Shown here in pieces: positions 36,007 through 47,800 of a stretch of DNA of 64,000 nt. The DNA lies in the NCBI GenBank assembly GCA_013399305.1, contig VXAI01000096.1:2232833-2296832 (forward strand). Reading direction: 5' to 3'. The notes beneath the pieces are model-generated. The model saw only the letters and a program-made list of their open reading frames with translations. It was not told where the DNA came from and searched no databases. Both the position numbers and the translations under genes were made by a program. The stretch is from Rostratula benghalensis. Taxonomy: Eukaryota; Chordata; Aves; Charadriiformes; Rostratulidae. How positions within the stretch are numbered: position 1 is the first letter of the stretch; every line of letters starts with the position of its first letter.

Positions 36007-36051
36007 AGATAAAACCACAACAGATAAAACCACAATAGATAAAACACAGGG
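36007..36051 (+). promoter_or_regulatory. Three tandem 15-bp units combining GATA and RUNX motifs
   Basis: A 15-base unit, agataaaaccacaac, is repeated at 36007-36021, 36022-36036 (last base changed) and 36037-36051 (third copy lacks one c, so its second motif is damaged). Each unit has AGATAA, the GATA-factor site. The first two also have AACCACAA, the complement of the RUNX core TGTGGTT. The 15-base period places like sites about one and a half helical turns apart. GATA plus RUNX pairing is well known in haematopoietic enhancers; action here is an inference. A CRE and CpG-rich patch lie 260-350 bases downstream. Confidence 0.5.
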
Positions 36052-36116
36052 CACAAATGGAAGAAAAGGTTAGCAAGAGGACAATTTAGACAAAAACCAA
36101 TTTAGATGTACTGAAC

Positions 36117-36143
36117 TATTTTTTTCTTCTTTTTTTTTTTTTC
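36117..36143 (+). repeat. T-rich run with C tract
   Basis: A run of T interrupted by C (tatttttttcttctttttttt, continuing to ttcccccgc). It separates the GATA/RUNX repeat at 36007-36051 from the CpG-rich CRE patch at 36305-36365. The Lys-rich end of the minus-strand frame 36102-36302 is its translation. Confidence 0.8.
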
Positions 36144-36312
36144 CCCCGCTGGAAAGATAGCCATTAGTAGAGTGGGGAGAGGACTTTCCCTGGAGGCTTG
36201 CGTTGAGTTTGCAGGTCTGGCTGGAGCAGAGCCCTTTGCCTGGCTGCTTCCACGCCTCGGTCTGCTAAACCTGCACAAGGGGAAAGTCTGCGCAGCAAAC
36301 AAAAGGCCGCTT

Positions 36313-36320
36313 TGACGTCA
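36313..36320. promoter_or_regulatory. Perfect cAMP response element (TGACGTCA)
   Basis: An exact palindromic CRE, the binding site for CREB/ATF dimers. It lies in a locally GC-rich patch (about 36305-36365, with ggccgc, gggagcgttgcc and ggagcgcggggagg) that keeps CpG although the surroundings are depleted. Palindromic CREs with intact CpG are usually functional near promoters. No gene start is recognised within the window, so the target is unknown. Confidence 0.5.
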
Positions 36321-36365
36321 AGCCCTGGGAGCGTTGCCCTGACACTGGGAGGTGGAGCGCGGGGA

Positions 36366-39300
36366 GGAATCCACAGCTAATAGGCTCTGGACCCGAGTGC
36401 ACTTTGGCAGAGGGACAGCTACTACCCCTTCTTTCCAGGAATAATATTGTTTATTTCTATCTCACTCTCTCTGGCTAAAGTTACCCTAGTCAGGTTTCAC
36501 TTCACCTGTCTCTACCATAAAGTCGTCAGAGCCCAGGAAAAAATCTAATCTGCAGGCTCCCTGTTCTCCGTGTCCTCTTCCCCGAAAAGCAGCTCTGCCT
36601 ATTTGTTTTCTTTCTTTGCTTTGACAAGTTCACCGCTGCAACTTTCTCTTCCTGAAGCTTTTGCTGGTCCAATTTCCTAAACACACACAAGTGCAGTTTG
36701 CTGTGGCTGCAGGCCCGTGTGTAGGTGTTCAATAGGTGTCATTCCCCCTGCTAAGGAGGAACGGTCTCTGCCGCCGTGCGCGCGCGTAGAATTCTCTGTC
36801 TTAACAGCAGCAGATATTTCTGGTTTGTGTAAATGGCTCTGTCCTGTGGATGAAAGCTTCCTCCCGGGAAGTTTCTAAATGTTGCAAGGCAATCCGGTAA
36901 CAACCTGAAGTTCAGTGCATTTGGTACAAGGTTTTGATTGGCTCTGGATTTGTTTAAAAACAAAAAAGCACTATTTTTACATCAGTTTCAGGTTCCCAGC
37001 CTTTCCTGGGCAGACTTTACAAACTGTTGAGTCATTGGACCAAACCTGTAGTAAACTGTCCAGTATTTTCTGGTTTATTCATCTTTCCTAGCTCTTGCAG
37101 ATGAAGTCAGTGCCTGTTTGCCCCCTGTGTGCTTGGGAACGCTCTGGAGCCTGGGAAAGTTTTGGAGCTGGGTGCCAGCCTCTGGACAGGGTGGTGAAGG
37201 CGCTCTCAGGTGCAGCTGCATTTGGCTGTGTATGAGGCAGGAGGAGATGAAGAGGAAATTTATGCCCAGCTTTGGAAAGCTTTATTGGGTAAATCAAATG
37301 CAAGTTTGTCTCAGAATCCTATGAGCTGTAATCCCTGATCGCTTGTCCTTTAGGCTGGCTGCAGGGAGCAACCTGTAAATAAGCATTCCCAGCAGTGCAG
37401 AAGACAATTCTGCTGCTCAGACTGCTGTAGTGATGGACTTTTTCACCAGCTCTTACTTAACCCGTCTGAGACTTGCGCTCCTGAGAGCACTGCACTCTTT
37501 TTACAAGTGCATGCAATATGAATGAGAAGTATAAAACAGGTCTATGAGATATTAATGGTGTGCGAGAGTTCGTGGCTCTTTTTGGTTTTGATATTTTTGA
37601 GTTAAAGTTGTGCCTTTGAAATACATGAGTTCATTTTTTCCATTTGCAGTCAGTTACTCCAGCTTGTCCCTGGTGAGATCTGAGTTGCTTTCCTGTGTTG
37701 GCGGCCATTTGCTTCCCCCTCCCGCCTCAAATTTGAGGTTAAAATCATGAAGATTATCTGTGTCAAAAAAACCCCAACAAATGTTGAAGCTGAGAATTCA
37801 GCAGCTCCTCAGATAGGAAGATCTAAAAGGGGTTGTTTTTTCCTCCTAGTTCCTAGTAATAGCCTGTTGCTCTCATCTTACAACATGCACTTGAGGATCT
37901 GCAAGTTTTCAAGCTTCGTTCAGAGCTGTCTCCGCTTCTCTCTGTACTTCCCTAATCTGAATTCCTCACTCTGTGTGTGTTGTAAGAGTTTCTTTGTGTG
38001 TCATTCTACACAGAAGCCAGATCCCAAGAAGCAGTAAAAAGCTTCTTTTTAAAAGATGAATTTCCTCTTACAATCTCTTGCCCCTGCTGTCTGATCGGGT
38101 GGTTGGCAGATGAGTGATTCCGCTGTGGTCTTGTTTGATTTCCTAGAAGAGCCTGGCTGCTGGCTGAAGTGACCACAGGAAAGAGGATAGGAGGGACTAT
38201 CTTGTAAAAAAGTGGTGGCAGATGAATGCTAATGGAGAAGAAAGAGGTCTTGGATCTACTTTAATTGCCTCAGACTTGCTGAGAAAGGGAGGAGAATGAC
38301 TGCAGCTCTCCAGTGCCGCACTGTTCCAGCTGCCTGCTTCCATTCCAGATAGGCACTAGCTCAGTGTTTCCATGTTGAGCAACAGAGATGATGTTCTGAT
38401 CTGGACCCAAAACATCTTAAGATTTAGATTATACTGTGGTTTCTTCCTCTGGTTTTCACTGCGCTTTAATTAGAACTTATGCCGTTGCTTAGAGCTGCAC
38501 TGTGAGAGGAGAAGGGGCCACCCAGATGTTTCGGCGGTGGAGGAAGACAAGGTGGGGCACATGGAGACACAGGAGAGGACTTGGAAGATGAGCACACTGG
38601 CTGGGTGCTTCTGATAAACTGATTGGCAGTGAAGTAATTAGCACAGGCATACCGCCATCACCGAGCATTGATGCAATTTGCTTGTGTCGAGCTTTCAGGG
38701 TTTTTTTTCCCCCAGTCCTGGTCCCAGCAGACCCACTGGTGATCTGCAGTTTGTCACAGCAGAGGTGAAACTGGTGTGATAAATCATATGACTGCCCAGC
38801 TACGATAGCTGTAGCTGGGAGATGAAAACAGGCAAGTGGAGAATTTCTGAGTATTGATAAAGGCAAATCCTGGCAATCAAAACCCTGTTTGGAAACCAGC
38901 TGTGTGAGAAATGGCTTTGCATTTATGCTAGTAGGAGCAGGAGTACTTGCTGGTGATGTGTATAGAATTAAGCCCTGGGAGTTGAGCCTGTGACACCAGT
39001 GGTTTGCTGGAAAAAATGCAGCAATTACCTTAGTGGTGGCCGAAGAAGTTAATTGAGAAATGGGCTGTGTCTCTTTGGACAGACTTTCAGTTGGTTTCGT
39101 GCTCAAACTCTGTAAATGCAAAATAAATGGGGAGAGGGCATAGAGAATAGCAAGAAAGGGAATGATGCTTTTTGTGTTGCTTTTTTAAAGTTTTTGTTCT
39201 AACCATGCAGTGGTATGAGGTCAAGCAAATGACTGACTGCATTTGCAGTGGCTGTTCCTTTTAATTTAGAATTTGTTTGTGTTGAAGAAAACAGGGGCAA

Positions 39301-41144
39301 ATAATTGGGGAAAATAAAGGACATTGAAAATCCCCTGTGGGAAATGGGTAAGATGTGGAGAGAATGTGTGATAAAAGAATTGAGAAGCTGAGGGAATCTG
39401 TGAAGTCTAGAAATCAACTGAGGAGCTACTTTCTTTTAAAAAGAAAGAGTGGGAGCAAGGCAGGGAGTGAAAAGGGTGAAAAAAGCAACTGTGAGAGAAG
39501 AGAGTGTAATATGGCCTGGATAAAGCAGGGGGAAAGAGAGTAGCATCAAAAGTGTGTGAATAGGCATGGGTTTTACATTTAGTTCTGTATTTTATTGAAT
39601 TTCCATGTCCCCAGCTAATGTCAGACTGATTTCTCCTTTCTGTGCTTTACATGGTGTGTAAGTAAGCGTGCAGGAGCTTTTTGGGAAGCTGCCGGGCGTA
39701 CAGAACAGCCGGGGTCGCTTTGACCTCTGTGAATGCTCACAGCATCTGGCCATCCTTGGCAGGGCTATGGAGGGCTGGTCGGGATGGGAGCAGCTCTGTC
39801 CTCTGTGCTGGGGGCAAATGCTTCTCTGGCTCATCAGGAATCCACTGGGTAGTTCCTAAAGCCTATGGCAGACCTGCTCTCCTCTCCTACACGCTTCCTT
39901 TCTCACATCTCCATCACGTGGGACTTGGTGTAAGAGGCAGGTGTCTGAAGCTCTGGCAATAATGAGCAAGTTTAATCACCATCTTGAGGACTAGGTATTA
40001 TTTATAGTTTGTGCAGGTTGGCTGCAGAAACAGTACGTCCAGAAAGAAGTAAGAAAGGAACGTCTTGTTCGGCTCATCAGCCATTCTCTGAGAAAAGGTG
40101 GCAGCTCTGTGGGCCTGTCTCAGGCAGGACAAAGCAGCAGCACAATTAAATTGGGTAGAAGGAATTAGGGGCGACTATTTCCCAGACTCGAGTACAGCTG
40201 CGTGTGCAAATTGGCAGCCGTGTCAGTACAGTCTGTATGAAGATGTCAATGCACAAAGAAGGGTTACGTACTCGGTTTGTACAGTTTTTGCATCACCTGG
40301 GGGGTGGAATTACATCTGGTTTGGCTTTCTTACATTTTGCTGCTGGGATTCAAAACTTCACTGTTTTGGCTAGTGAAAATAGCTGGTGTTCTAGAAAGAA
40401 AGAAAATATTGTTATCTTGGAGCACTTCCTGCATCTTTCTTCTCTCATATCAGTAAAATCATCTGACTTGCTTTGCTTGAGTGGGAATTAATTTAGCTGT
40501 ACTGTCTGTAACTTAACAACCATTTGAATTACAATTTTATAACTTAGAAAGCAGGTTTAAGACATTTTCTATGTAGGTATGTTTATTACAAATATTACAT
40601 TTTTATACCTCATATACTTAATAGGTATGTTCATCATAGTAGAGCTGAGGAAGCCCAGCTGCCACCTTCTGCAAAGAATTGTCCTTAAAGCTCTTGCCAG
40701 CTCATTTGATGTTGTTCTCCTGTCACTTGAAAAGGGATTTCTACTCACGTGATGTTGATGTGGTCAGAGGGGGTTAAGAACATGGCTAACGGTGTCACAT
40801 ACCTGCCATCTGGGGAGAGTCTAGGATCTGTTATATTGTAGTCTCAGTTTTTGAGATGATTACTCAAGAAAGCTTCTTGGAATTTAACAGGAGGAGCTAA
40901 ATTAGGAAGGAGTGAATATAACTCAGTATGTAGGTGGGAGGAGGAAGAGCATCACCTGTCAGCCCCCACCCAAGGCATTCAAAGACTCAGAGAAACTGTT
41001 TGCAACTCATCACCTAGGGTACTACTTGTCAACACTTTCGACATGAGTAACTCTAAACTTTCCATCAGAAAGTCCTCCTGACAGTAAGCTTCCTCTAATT
41101 AGTCATCTTTCATGGATGTCAGCAGTAATCCATGGAAAACCCCA
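36366..41144. other. Unique non-coding DNA
   Basis: A short CpG-containing patch with alternating gcgcgcg lies at 36771-36786. A 210-codon minus-strand frame (38489-39121) has no recognisable domain and its length is within reach of chance for 64 kb. Nothing else is recognised. Confidence 0.5.
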
Positions 41145-41175
41145 AATTCTGAGGACTGCAGCTTGAAAACCACTG
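41145..41175. mobile_element. Possible terminal inverted repeat of a decayed hAT-type DNA transposon
   Basis: The end ctgcagcttgaaaaccactg is, in reverse complement, cagtggttttcaagctgcag, similar to the CAGTGGTTCTCAAA-type termini of many vertebrate hAT elements. The partner end was not found within about 1 kb upstream, so only a fragment could remain. Confidence 0.25.
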
Positions 41176-41994
41176 GTGTAAGACAGCTTGATGATGCCTG
41201 TGGTGACATCAGTGTGTATTTTATCATGTCTTTTCTTCTTCCCTTTCTGTGTTAGAAAAGGGTTTGGATCTGAGGGAAGCTGGAATCTGTGTTTCCATGT
41301 GGTCACTGTAGTCATTGTGCTGCTGCTGGGTCAAAGACAGGGCAGGTTTGTCCAGAGTTGGTGTCGGTGGGAATTCAACATTAGCTCATGTCCTTCCCTG
41401 TCTGCCATGTTCTGACCTCTGGAGGTGTCTCAGGAGTGCACAATTTTGCCAGTCATTCTCCTCTTGGGTAGGGAGGGATGGTTTCCTTTGCAGTTGTTCC
41501 TGCTGGAAAAGAGAAACCAAGTTGCAGACCGGTGTCAGGCTCCCAAACCTCTTGATTTCTGGCTGTTTCCGTGGCCTCTACAAACAGAAAAAGGGGACTG
41601 TCACCAAACAGAGCATGCAGCGTGGGGATGTGGAGAGCGGGACAGAGTGCCTTTTGGGTAGTGTGCATGCTTGATGGCCTGTTTTTACAAACCACGGCGC
41701 AGGATGTGTAAGTACATGAAGTTCCAGCATGTTGAGGTTTCCAGATAAAGTAAGCTGATAGGCGATGCCAGCGGGTTTTTGGCTCCCAGGAAGAAGGCAG
41801 TGTTGCACGTGACTTGCTCACTGCAGCTTCTGCCCACCTATTTAGAGCAGTACGTGAGCACAGTAGCCCCAGGTATGTGACCCCTAATACCAGTGTTTAC
41901 TCCTAGAATTCTTCTGCAGGATTCGGTGTGAATAACTCCCTGGATGTGCCTGGCTCATCTGTGATCTGCGGCTCGGGAGGAGCAGCAACGTGTT

Positions 41995-42185
41995 CTGGGA
42001 GCACTGTAAAGTCCAGATATATTTTTTTCCTCCTGTGTGTCATAAATAATTTTTTTAACAGCTGTTGAGAAGGATGTGGGATGAGACAAAGCCTTCTCTC
42101 TTCCTAAAGCACCCTCACCCCTCCCGCCCTGTGATATATGTAAACAGCAGTAAATATTTTTTATTGCAGCTGTCACACTTGGTTT
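41995..42185. promoter_or_regulatory. AT-rich/E-box motif cluster, candidate regulatory element
   Basis: The segment combines two CAGCTG E-boxes (42059-42064 and about 42168-42173), a cataaataa stretch, a gtaaaca forkhead-type site (about 42140) and a tttttta-rich MEF2-like stretch (taaatattttttattg, about 42151-42166). E-box plus MEF2-like combinations are typical of muscle or neural enhancers, but the AT-rich composition makes chance matches likely. Confidence 0.22.
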
Positions 42186-43330
42186 AAGATCGGGAAGGTG
42201 AAAGTCCATAGTAAACTTTCTGTGTTACCCAAATATGCTTCTTTGACCTTATGAAAACCAAATAAACACACTGTATTGTGGCCTTGGGGACAAGCCAGGA
42301 AAAACTCTGTAAATGGAGCAATATCATCACCTTTCATTGCAGTGCGGGTGATTGAAGGAGAAATGTGTGCTGTCAGAGCAGGGAAACCCATTTGGTTTAT
42401 TTACTTTCTTTCAGCTCCTAATTTTCATCCACCGTGTTCTGGCTTTTTCTGGCTGGTTCTTCCTAATCAGGTGCTCAAAGAGCTTCCTTCTGAAAACCCC
42501 AGGTCTGCCTCCAGCTAAACGCTGTGCCGGGGAGAAGCCGGACTGTGGGCCAAATTCTTCCTCCATCACCTTGGCACAGTTTTCTTGAAGCAAGAGAAAT
42601 TGCCTGTGATTAGCTAAGACAAGAATTCGGTCCCAGACATGTCTGGCTCACGCTATAGACGTTTATTCCCTAGAAATAAGTTTTTATAGCTAGATGTGCA
42701 ATGGGCCATACGCACAGCTGCCTGGAGTGGAGTTAGGAGCTGGGGTGACTCCATGTGAATTCTTGAGAAAGCCCTGACGTAGAAAGGCTGTTTATAGAAG
42801 AGCACGCTGTCGGCAGCGTGATGAGACGACGGCCCTAGCGCACAGCCCTTGTGCACAGCCACCCCACAGGGAGCTGGTGACGGAGATCACTCCCAGCAGA
42901 GATTGCCAGCATTGGGCTCAACCTAGATCAAACCTCACTGGTGTGTGGCTAATTCCCTTCTTAGGGCTGTCTGGTACCTCTGGTGTTTCCTGGTGTAGTG
43001 TGTGCTGTCACTTGGACAGGAGTGATAGGTAGACCTGCCTGCCACCTCTCGCAGAGGTGTTTGCAGACCCAGGAGCTGGGATTAGTGAACGCAAACCCGA
43101 GGTACAGCGGGAGCAGGGAGGCAGCGCCGGGCAGGGGAGCTGGGGGAGAGGTAGGAGCTGCCTCTGCCAGCCCAGACAGGCTCCAGCTGGGCTCATCCCT
43201 GCGCTTTCCAGCACTTCAAAATAAGGTAAAAATAATCCTCCTGGGGTTCACATGCAAAAGGAGAGGGGCATGTCTGGAGTGATGAAGGGTCTGCACAACA
43301 TGGCCTCTCCCTTGTCATCTCTCCTCCCCC

Positions 43331-43455
43331 TCCTCGGCCCTTTTTCTGCCCGTCCCCCCCCGCCCCAGGCCCAGCGGTTCTAGGAAGAGCTCGAGCCGAG
43401 TCAGCAGCCGCCGGTTCTGGGAACCGCGTCCGCGGGCCTCACGGGACGATTCAGG
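43331..43455. promoter_or_regulatory. Small CpG-rich cluster, possible unannotated promoter or enhancer core
   Basis: About fourteen CpG dinucleotides fall within roughly 120 bases, including ccgccgg, gaaccgcgtccgcgg and cacgggacgatt. This is by far the densest CpG patch in a CpG-poor window. It is shorter than the usual CpG-island definition. It contains three TTCNNNGAA motifs (listed separately), but no TATA box and no convincing exon start was found. CpG retention suggests germline hypomethylation, as at promoters and some enhancers; that is inference. Confidence 0.45.
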
Positions 43456-43458
43456 GAA
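43378..43458. promoter_or_regulatory. Cluster of three TTCNNNGAA (STAT/BCL6-type) motifs
   Basis: Palindromic TTCNNNGAA sites lie at 43378-43386 (TTCTAGGAA), 43415-43423 (TTCTGGGAA) and 43450-43458 (TTCAGGGAA). The first two share a longer core, cggttctRggaa, so one may be a duplication of the other. The second sits inside a wider inverted repeat, cggttc-tgg-gaaccg (43412-43426). A further TTCTGGGAA lies at 44323-44331. Such 9-mers are expected only once in about 4 kb by chance. STAT and BCL6 proteins bind this pattern; actual use here is unproven. Confidence 0.4.
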
Positions 43459-44835
43459 TTCTCCCTGCCATTCCAAGGATGGCAAAAGAGCTCCTCTGGT
43501 GACCTGGGGCCTCCCCAGTGGCAGGGGGCAAAAGTTTGGAGTCGCACCATAGAACTGGGAAAATTACCAGAGAGACAAGGGCATGGAGATTTATGCCCCG
43601 CTCAGAACTGTACTACAGTAATTTGTTTGGCTTCTTGGGGGAGAGGGAGAAATAATTTGCTACACAGGAGATACCAAAAGTGACCACAGGAATTTAGAAA
43701 AGGGATATGGGGTTAAAAGGTCAAAATTTCCCGCCATCAGTCATCATCTCCTTGGTGGGAGTTGGAGAGGGTGCCAGAAGCTCAGACAGAGATTTCAAGA
43801 CCCTGAAGCCTCCCACAGCCACATGACCTCCAATAAATAAAACAAGCAGCAGCAAACTGAGGTCCAGCCTGGCTTGTGCTGCTGTCCCTCCCTTTCTGAT
43901 CCCCATGGCTCCCGCCAGCCATTTCCCTGTTCTGGGTTCAGGGCTGCTGCACGCTCCCTCCTTCCAAAACAGGGAACTTTTCTCCCAAGCCCTGCGGAGC
44001 TTCGAAGGAGAATGCTAAACACAACACTGACAAATTAATGTTATTCTTGCTGCTCATTTAGAAGATAAAATTATTTCACATGCTGCTGGCAGCCTGGGAG
44101 GAGTGTATTTCTCACAGCCCTGGCCTTTAAATACATCTTATACATGTGGTTACTGAGTTGGTCTGGATTGGCTTCAAATTAGCAGAGATTTGTGGAGAGG
44201 AAATATTGAAGTTGGCTATTGGCTTCCAAGATACTTTTCTCAGTCACTGTAGCAGCACTGCAGGCTGCAGATAGGTGCCTGCTTTTTCTGGTTTTGTGTA
44301 GGGCACACATGATAGGGTCGCTTTCTGGGAAGAGGTGATCTAACCTTCTGCACATTGTTCAAAGAGAGGAGGCAAAGGAGTCACGCTTTCTGGCCTTCCT
44401 CTAGGCCAGACCAGACCAGATGGATCCCTTAGGCCTTGACATCGTCAGTGCCATGAATTTTATTGGGATATTATTATTCTGCACACTATTTTGAGTCTGG
44501 CCCTGCTCATTGAAAAGTGCTGTGAACTCTGTTCCAACTCTGGCCCTGAATTTTGCTGCTCTCTTTTGTCTGGAGCTGATAGCCACAGCTTTGGCACGTT
44601 GTGCTCCAGCCAGCAGGTGCCTTGTCTTTTGCGGTGGTTCATTTAATGCTGTCAGCTTTCTCCTAGACATTGTAGCAGGTTGTTTCTTTGCTTTTATATT
44701 TAATACCTTTCTAAGGTTTCAGTCAGCCTCCAAACCTCTTTCTTTCCGTGTATTTACTGTGTTCCTGCTTCTAGTGTTTGATCAGACTTTCTGATACTGT
44801 TTTTGAGTCTTTCCTTTTCTCCATTTTTGGTGGTG

Positions 44836-44850
44836 TTTTTTTTTTTTTTT
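44836..44850 (+). repeat. T15 run
   Basis: Homopolymer of 15 T followed by ccccc. It explains the Phe-run in the forward frame 44778-45098 and the Lys-run in the reverse frame 44754-44996. Confidence 0.9.
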
Positions 44851-47800
44851 CCCCCTGGGTATTTTTTACCCTGTGGAGAAACTTTCATAAAATGAGATCT
44901 AGCAAAATCTTTTCTGTTCACATATGCCCTTGGTTTGGGAAGAAGCATATGCTCATGTTTGCAGGGCGGGGAGAGGCAGCTGTTCTTGCTTTTCATGTAA
45001 CAGACCTTAACGGATTCACAGGATTATGCTGCTGGAGGAGCTGTTTCATCAAAGCCATAGCAACTTCCTTGTTGCCTTTCATTTTCTTAGTCTATTAGAT
45101 GTATTTGGTTTCTATGAACAACTAATTAAAATGCAGGAGAGTAGCTCTTTATTAAGGTTTCATTAACATTTAATTTGCTTTTCAGTTTTTGGTAGGAGAT
45201 CAAAAGGCTTCGCTATTTCCTAGAAAGATAACACAAGAGTTGCAATGCTGCGCTAGGATAATCTCCCTCTAATAACTTCATGTGCCCTGGGAAGATGGAG
45301 GCAGCAACCCTTGCCATTGGGGGTACGAAAGGAAGGTGTGATGGGGATGTGCACCTGGTAGCCAAACCAGAACCTGGGAATTGCAGGGGCAATACCATGG
45401 GCAGGAGCAGCTCTGCCAGCGGCACGGGGAAGTATCCTTCCTGCCTCTGTCATGGTTGGGGTCCTGCACCCTTCTTGCTCACCTGGAAGCATCTGAAATC
45501 CTGAATTCAGGCCCTCCAGAGTCCACCCTCCTTCAACCCATCTCCTGTACATGCTGCTTCCTCCCTGTTGTGCTTTTGTACCACCAGGTTAAATGCTCAG
45601 TACAGGGTGACTCCTTGTCACAGCTTCTTCATGGGCTTCTGAACCTTTGCTGGTGTGTAATTGATGCAGGCTCTGAGGAATGAGAGTGCACACACTTAGC
45701 AGCCATCTTTCAAAGATTGCCTTCATCTGGGATCTTTCTTTTTTCTCCTAGCAGGTTCAGTTTCTTTTTAGTTACCTTTCTAAGTCTTTGAGGGATTGGG
45801 AGAGCAATATATTTGGATTGTTTGTAGATGCTCTGCTGTAACTGAGTTATTCCCAGGCCTTTTAGGGTGCTGTCACTGTGCCTGAATGTTGTTGGAACAG
45901 CATAAGTAGCTGCTTCTTTCATATCTCCATTTTTTCCTCCTTCACCAAATATTCTCATTTTGGATGCAGGCACATGTTTAAAATATACAGGACTTTTCCT
46001 TGGTTTTGTGTCTTATTGCTTTGCTGCAGCAAAGAGGCAGGATGGAGCTGAGGGAAGCCAAGAAATTCTATGCCAAGTTTAAAAAATGAAAGAAATCTTT
46101 ATTGCTTTTCTCTCTTTCCATTACTGCAACTGGCATAAATAGGTGCAGGTGTCTCAGGTCTGTATGTGCTCAATTATATGCAATGTCAGTAGCTGCTGCT
46201 TGTGTGGCTGGAACCTGCATTTCAGATGTTATTTACTGACAATACAGAGAGGGGGGTTTGACGACAGAAACTTCTTGCTGCTGTTGCAGATCAGCAGTAG
46301 AGTAGTTGAGCAATTACCATTTTTGTTTGTGAAGTCTTCAGTGATTTGTGATCCATCCATTGTTGTGGTTTCTTTCTGCTTTCCTTCTAGGAAAGGTTTG
46401 GTTTGAAGTTTGTACGTAACTCATTTTATGTGCGTCTCCAAAAGGTGAAACAAGTCTCAACTTTTCCATCTGTTAGCTTTCAAACCAGTTGTGCAAAGAT
46501 TCCTCAAAGTACCTGTTAATTAGTTAACTTTTTATGAACTTGTTACCTAATCTGAAAGATGAGGAAGATGATCAGCTTGCTTTTCCTATGGGAAACTGGT
46601 ATCCTAAAGCAAGCAGATCCTACCCCTCCCTAAACATACAGATATACTGCTTTATTACTTCCTTTGTCCTGTCAAAAACTTCCCCTCTCTTCCAGGCATT
46701 AATGCAGAGTTAAGTCCTGCCTGGGCAGGTTTCCTCACAAATGATGAGCGATGCCTGGGACTGAGAGGCTGAACATGGCTGCATCCTCGGCAACTTGGGC
46801 TGGCTCTCCATGGCACTTTGGCTAACTGAATTGTGCCACATGCTATTTTAGTTCCCAAATTGCCCTCTTGGGTGTTCTCTGTGCTACGTTGTCATGCCAA
46901 GAGTTACAGTGGAAAATCCTGTTTGCTGGATTCGGTGGAACCTGCAGGCTGACAGCAGGGGCTGGCAGAGCAGAGAGCTTGGAGCAGCTGGAAAAGAGTG
47001 GGAATAGTTGCAGCTTAATGTTTAAAAACTGTCCCTGTCTCTTTGTGGTGACCTAAGAAAGGTACTAAAGATGTGAGATTCCCTTTTTAGTTAGCCATAA
47101 GAGACATCTGTCAATCTGAAATGAGCACTTATCATTGGAAGAGGCTTTTCCCTGCAAACTGGCTCTGGGGTGTGGTTTGGTGAAAGCCCGTGCAGATTTC
47201 TTGCTCAGCAGTGGATGGGAAGCTTCCAAAGGTATTCACAGCACCATATGGTTGCCATGTGATCTAGTGCCAAAGTATTGATTCAATCCTGATACCGCAT
47301 ACCTCTTCCTATTTGTTTGCCATCTTGCTTGTTAGTTCATTCTCCTGTTGCGTGAGACTATCTGGGAGAAGACTGGAGGGAACAGAGGCAGGTGAAAGGA
47401 TTAGGAACATCACAATATCCTGGAGTAATGCATTAGCAGTTGTCTTTATTGGTACTTTTCAGTCCAAAGGGGATGTTTGAGCAGCTCAAAGGCTGTGAAA
47501 CCATCTGTGATAACAGCACATCACATTAGGCTGAACCCTAATTGATACAACCCTTACTGACTCCACAGCTGGAAACATGGAGCCTTTAAAACTGCATTGG
47601 GTGCAAATGGGGTGCATTTGCATGATTTGCACCCTGCCAGCAATGACTCGCTTGCCAAGAGGACCTACTGGTGCTCAAGTGACATAGCTGTGCTGCAGAC
47701 CAGAGCAGGAGAGCCCACACAGTGCAGTGTGGTCTGGTGCCTCTGCAGCTGGATAATCTGCAACAGTGAGAACAACTGCACTGAGTTCTTCTTCCCTGCA

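Noticed and set aside
38489..39121. 210-codon minus-strand open frame
   Set aside because: Length is plausible by chance in 64 kb, composition is Ser/Thr/Leu/Pro-rich without motifs, no splice or promoter context.
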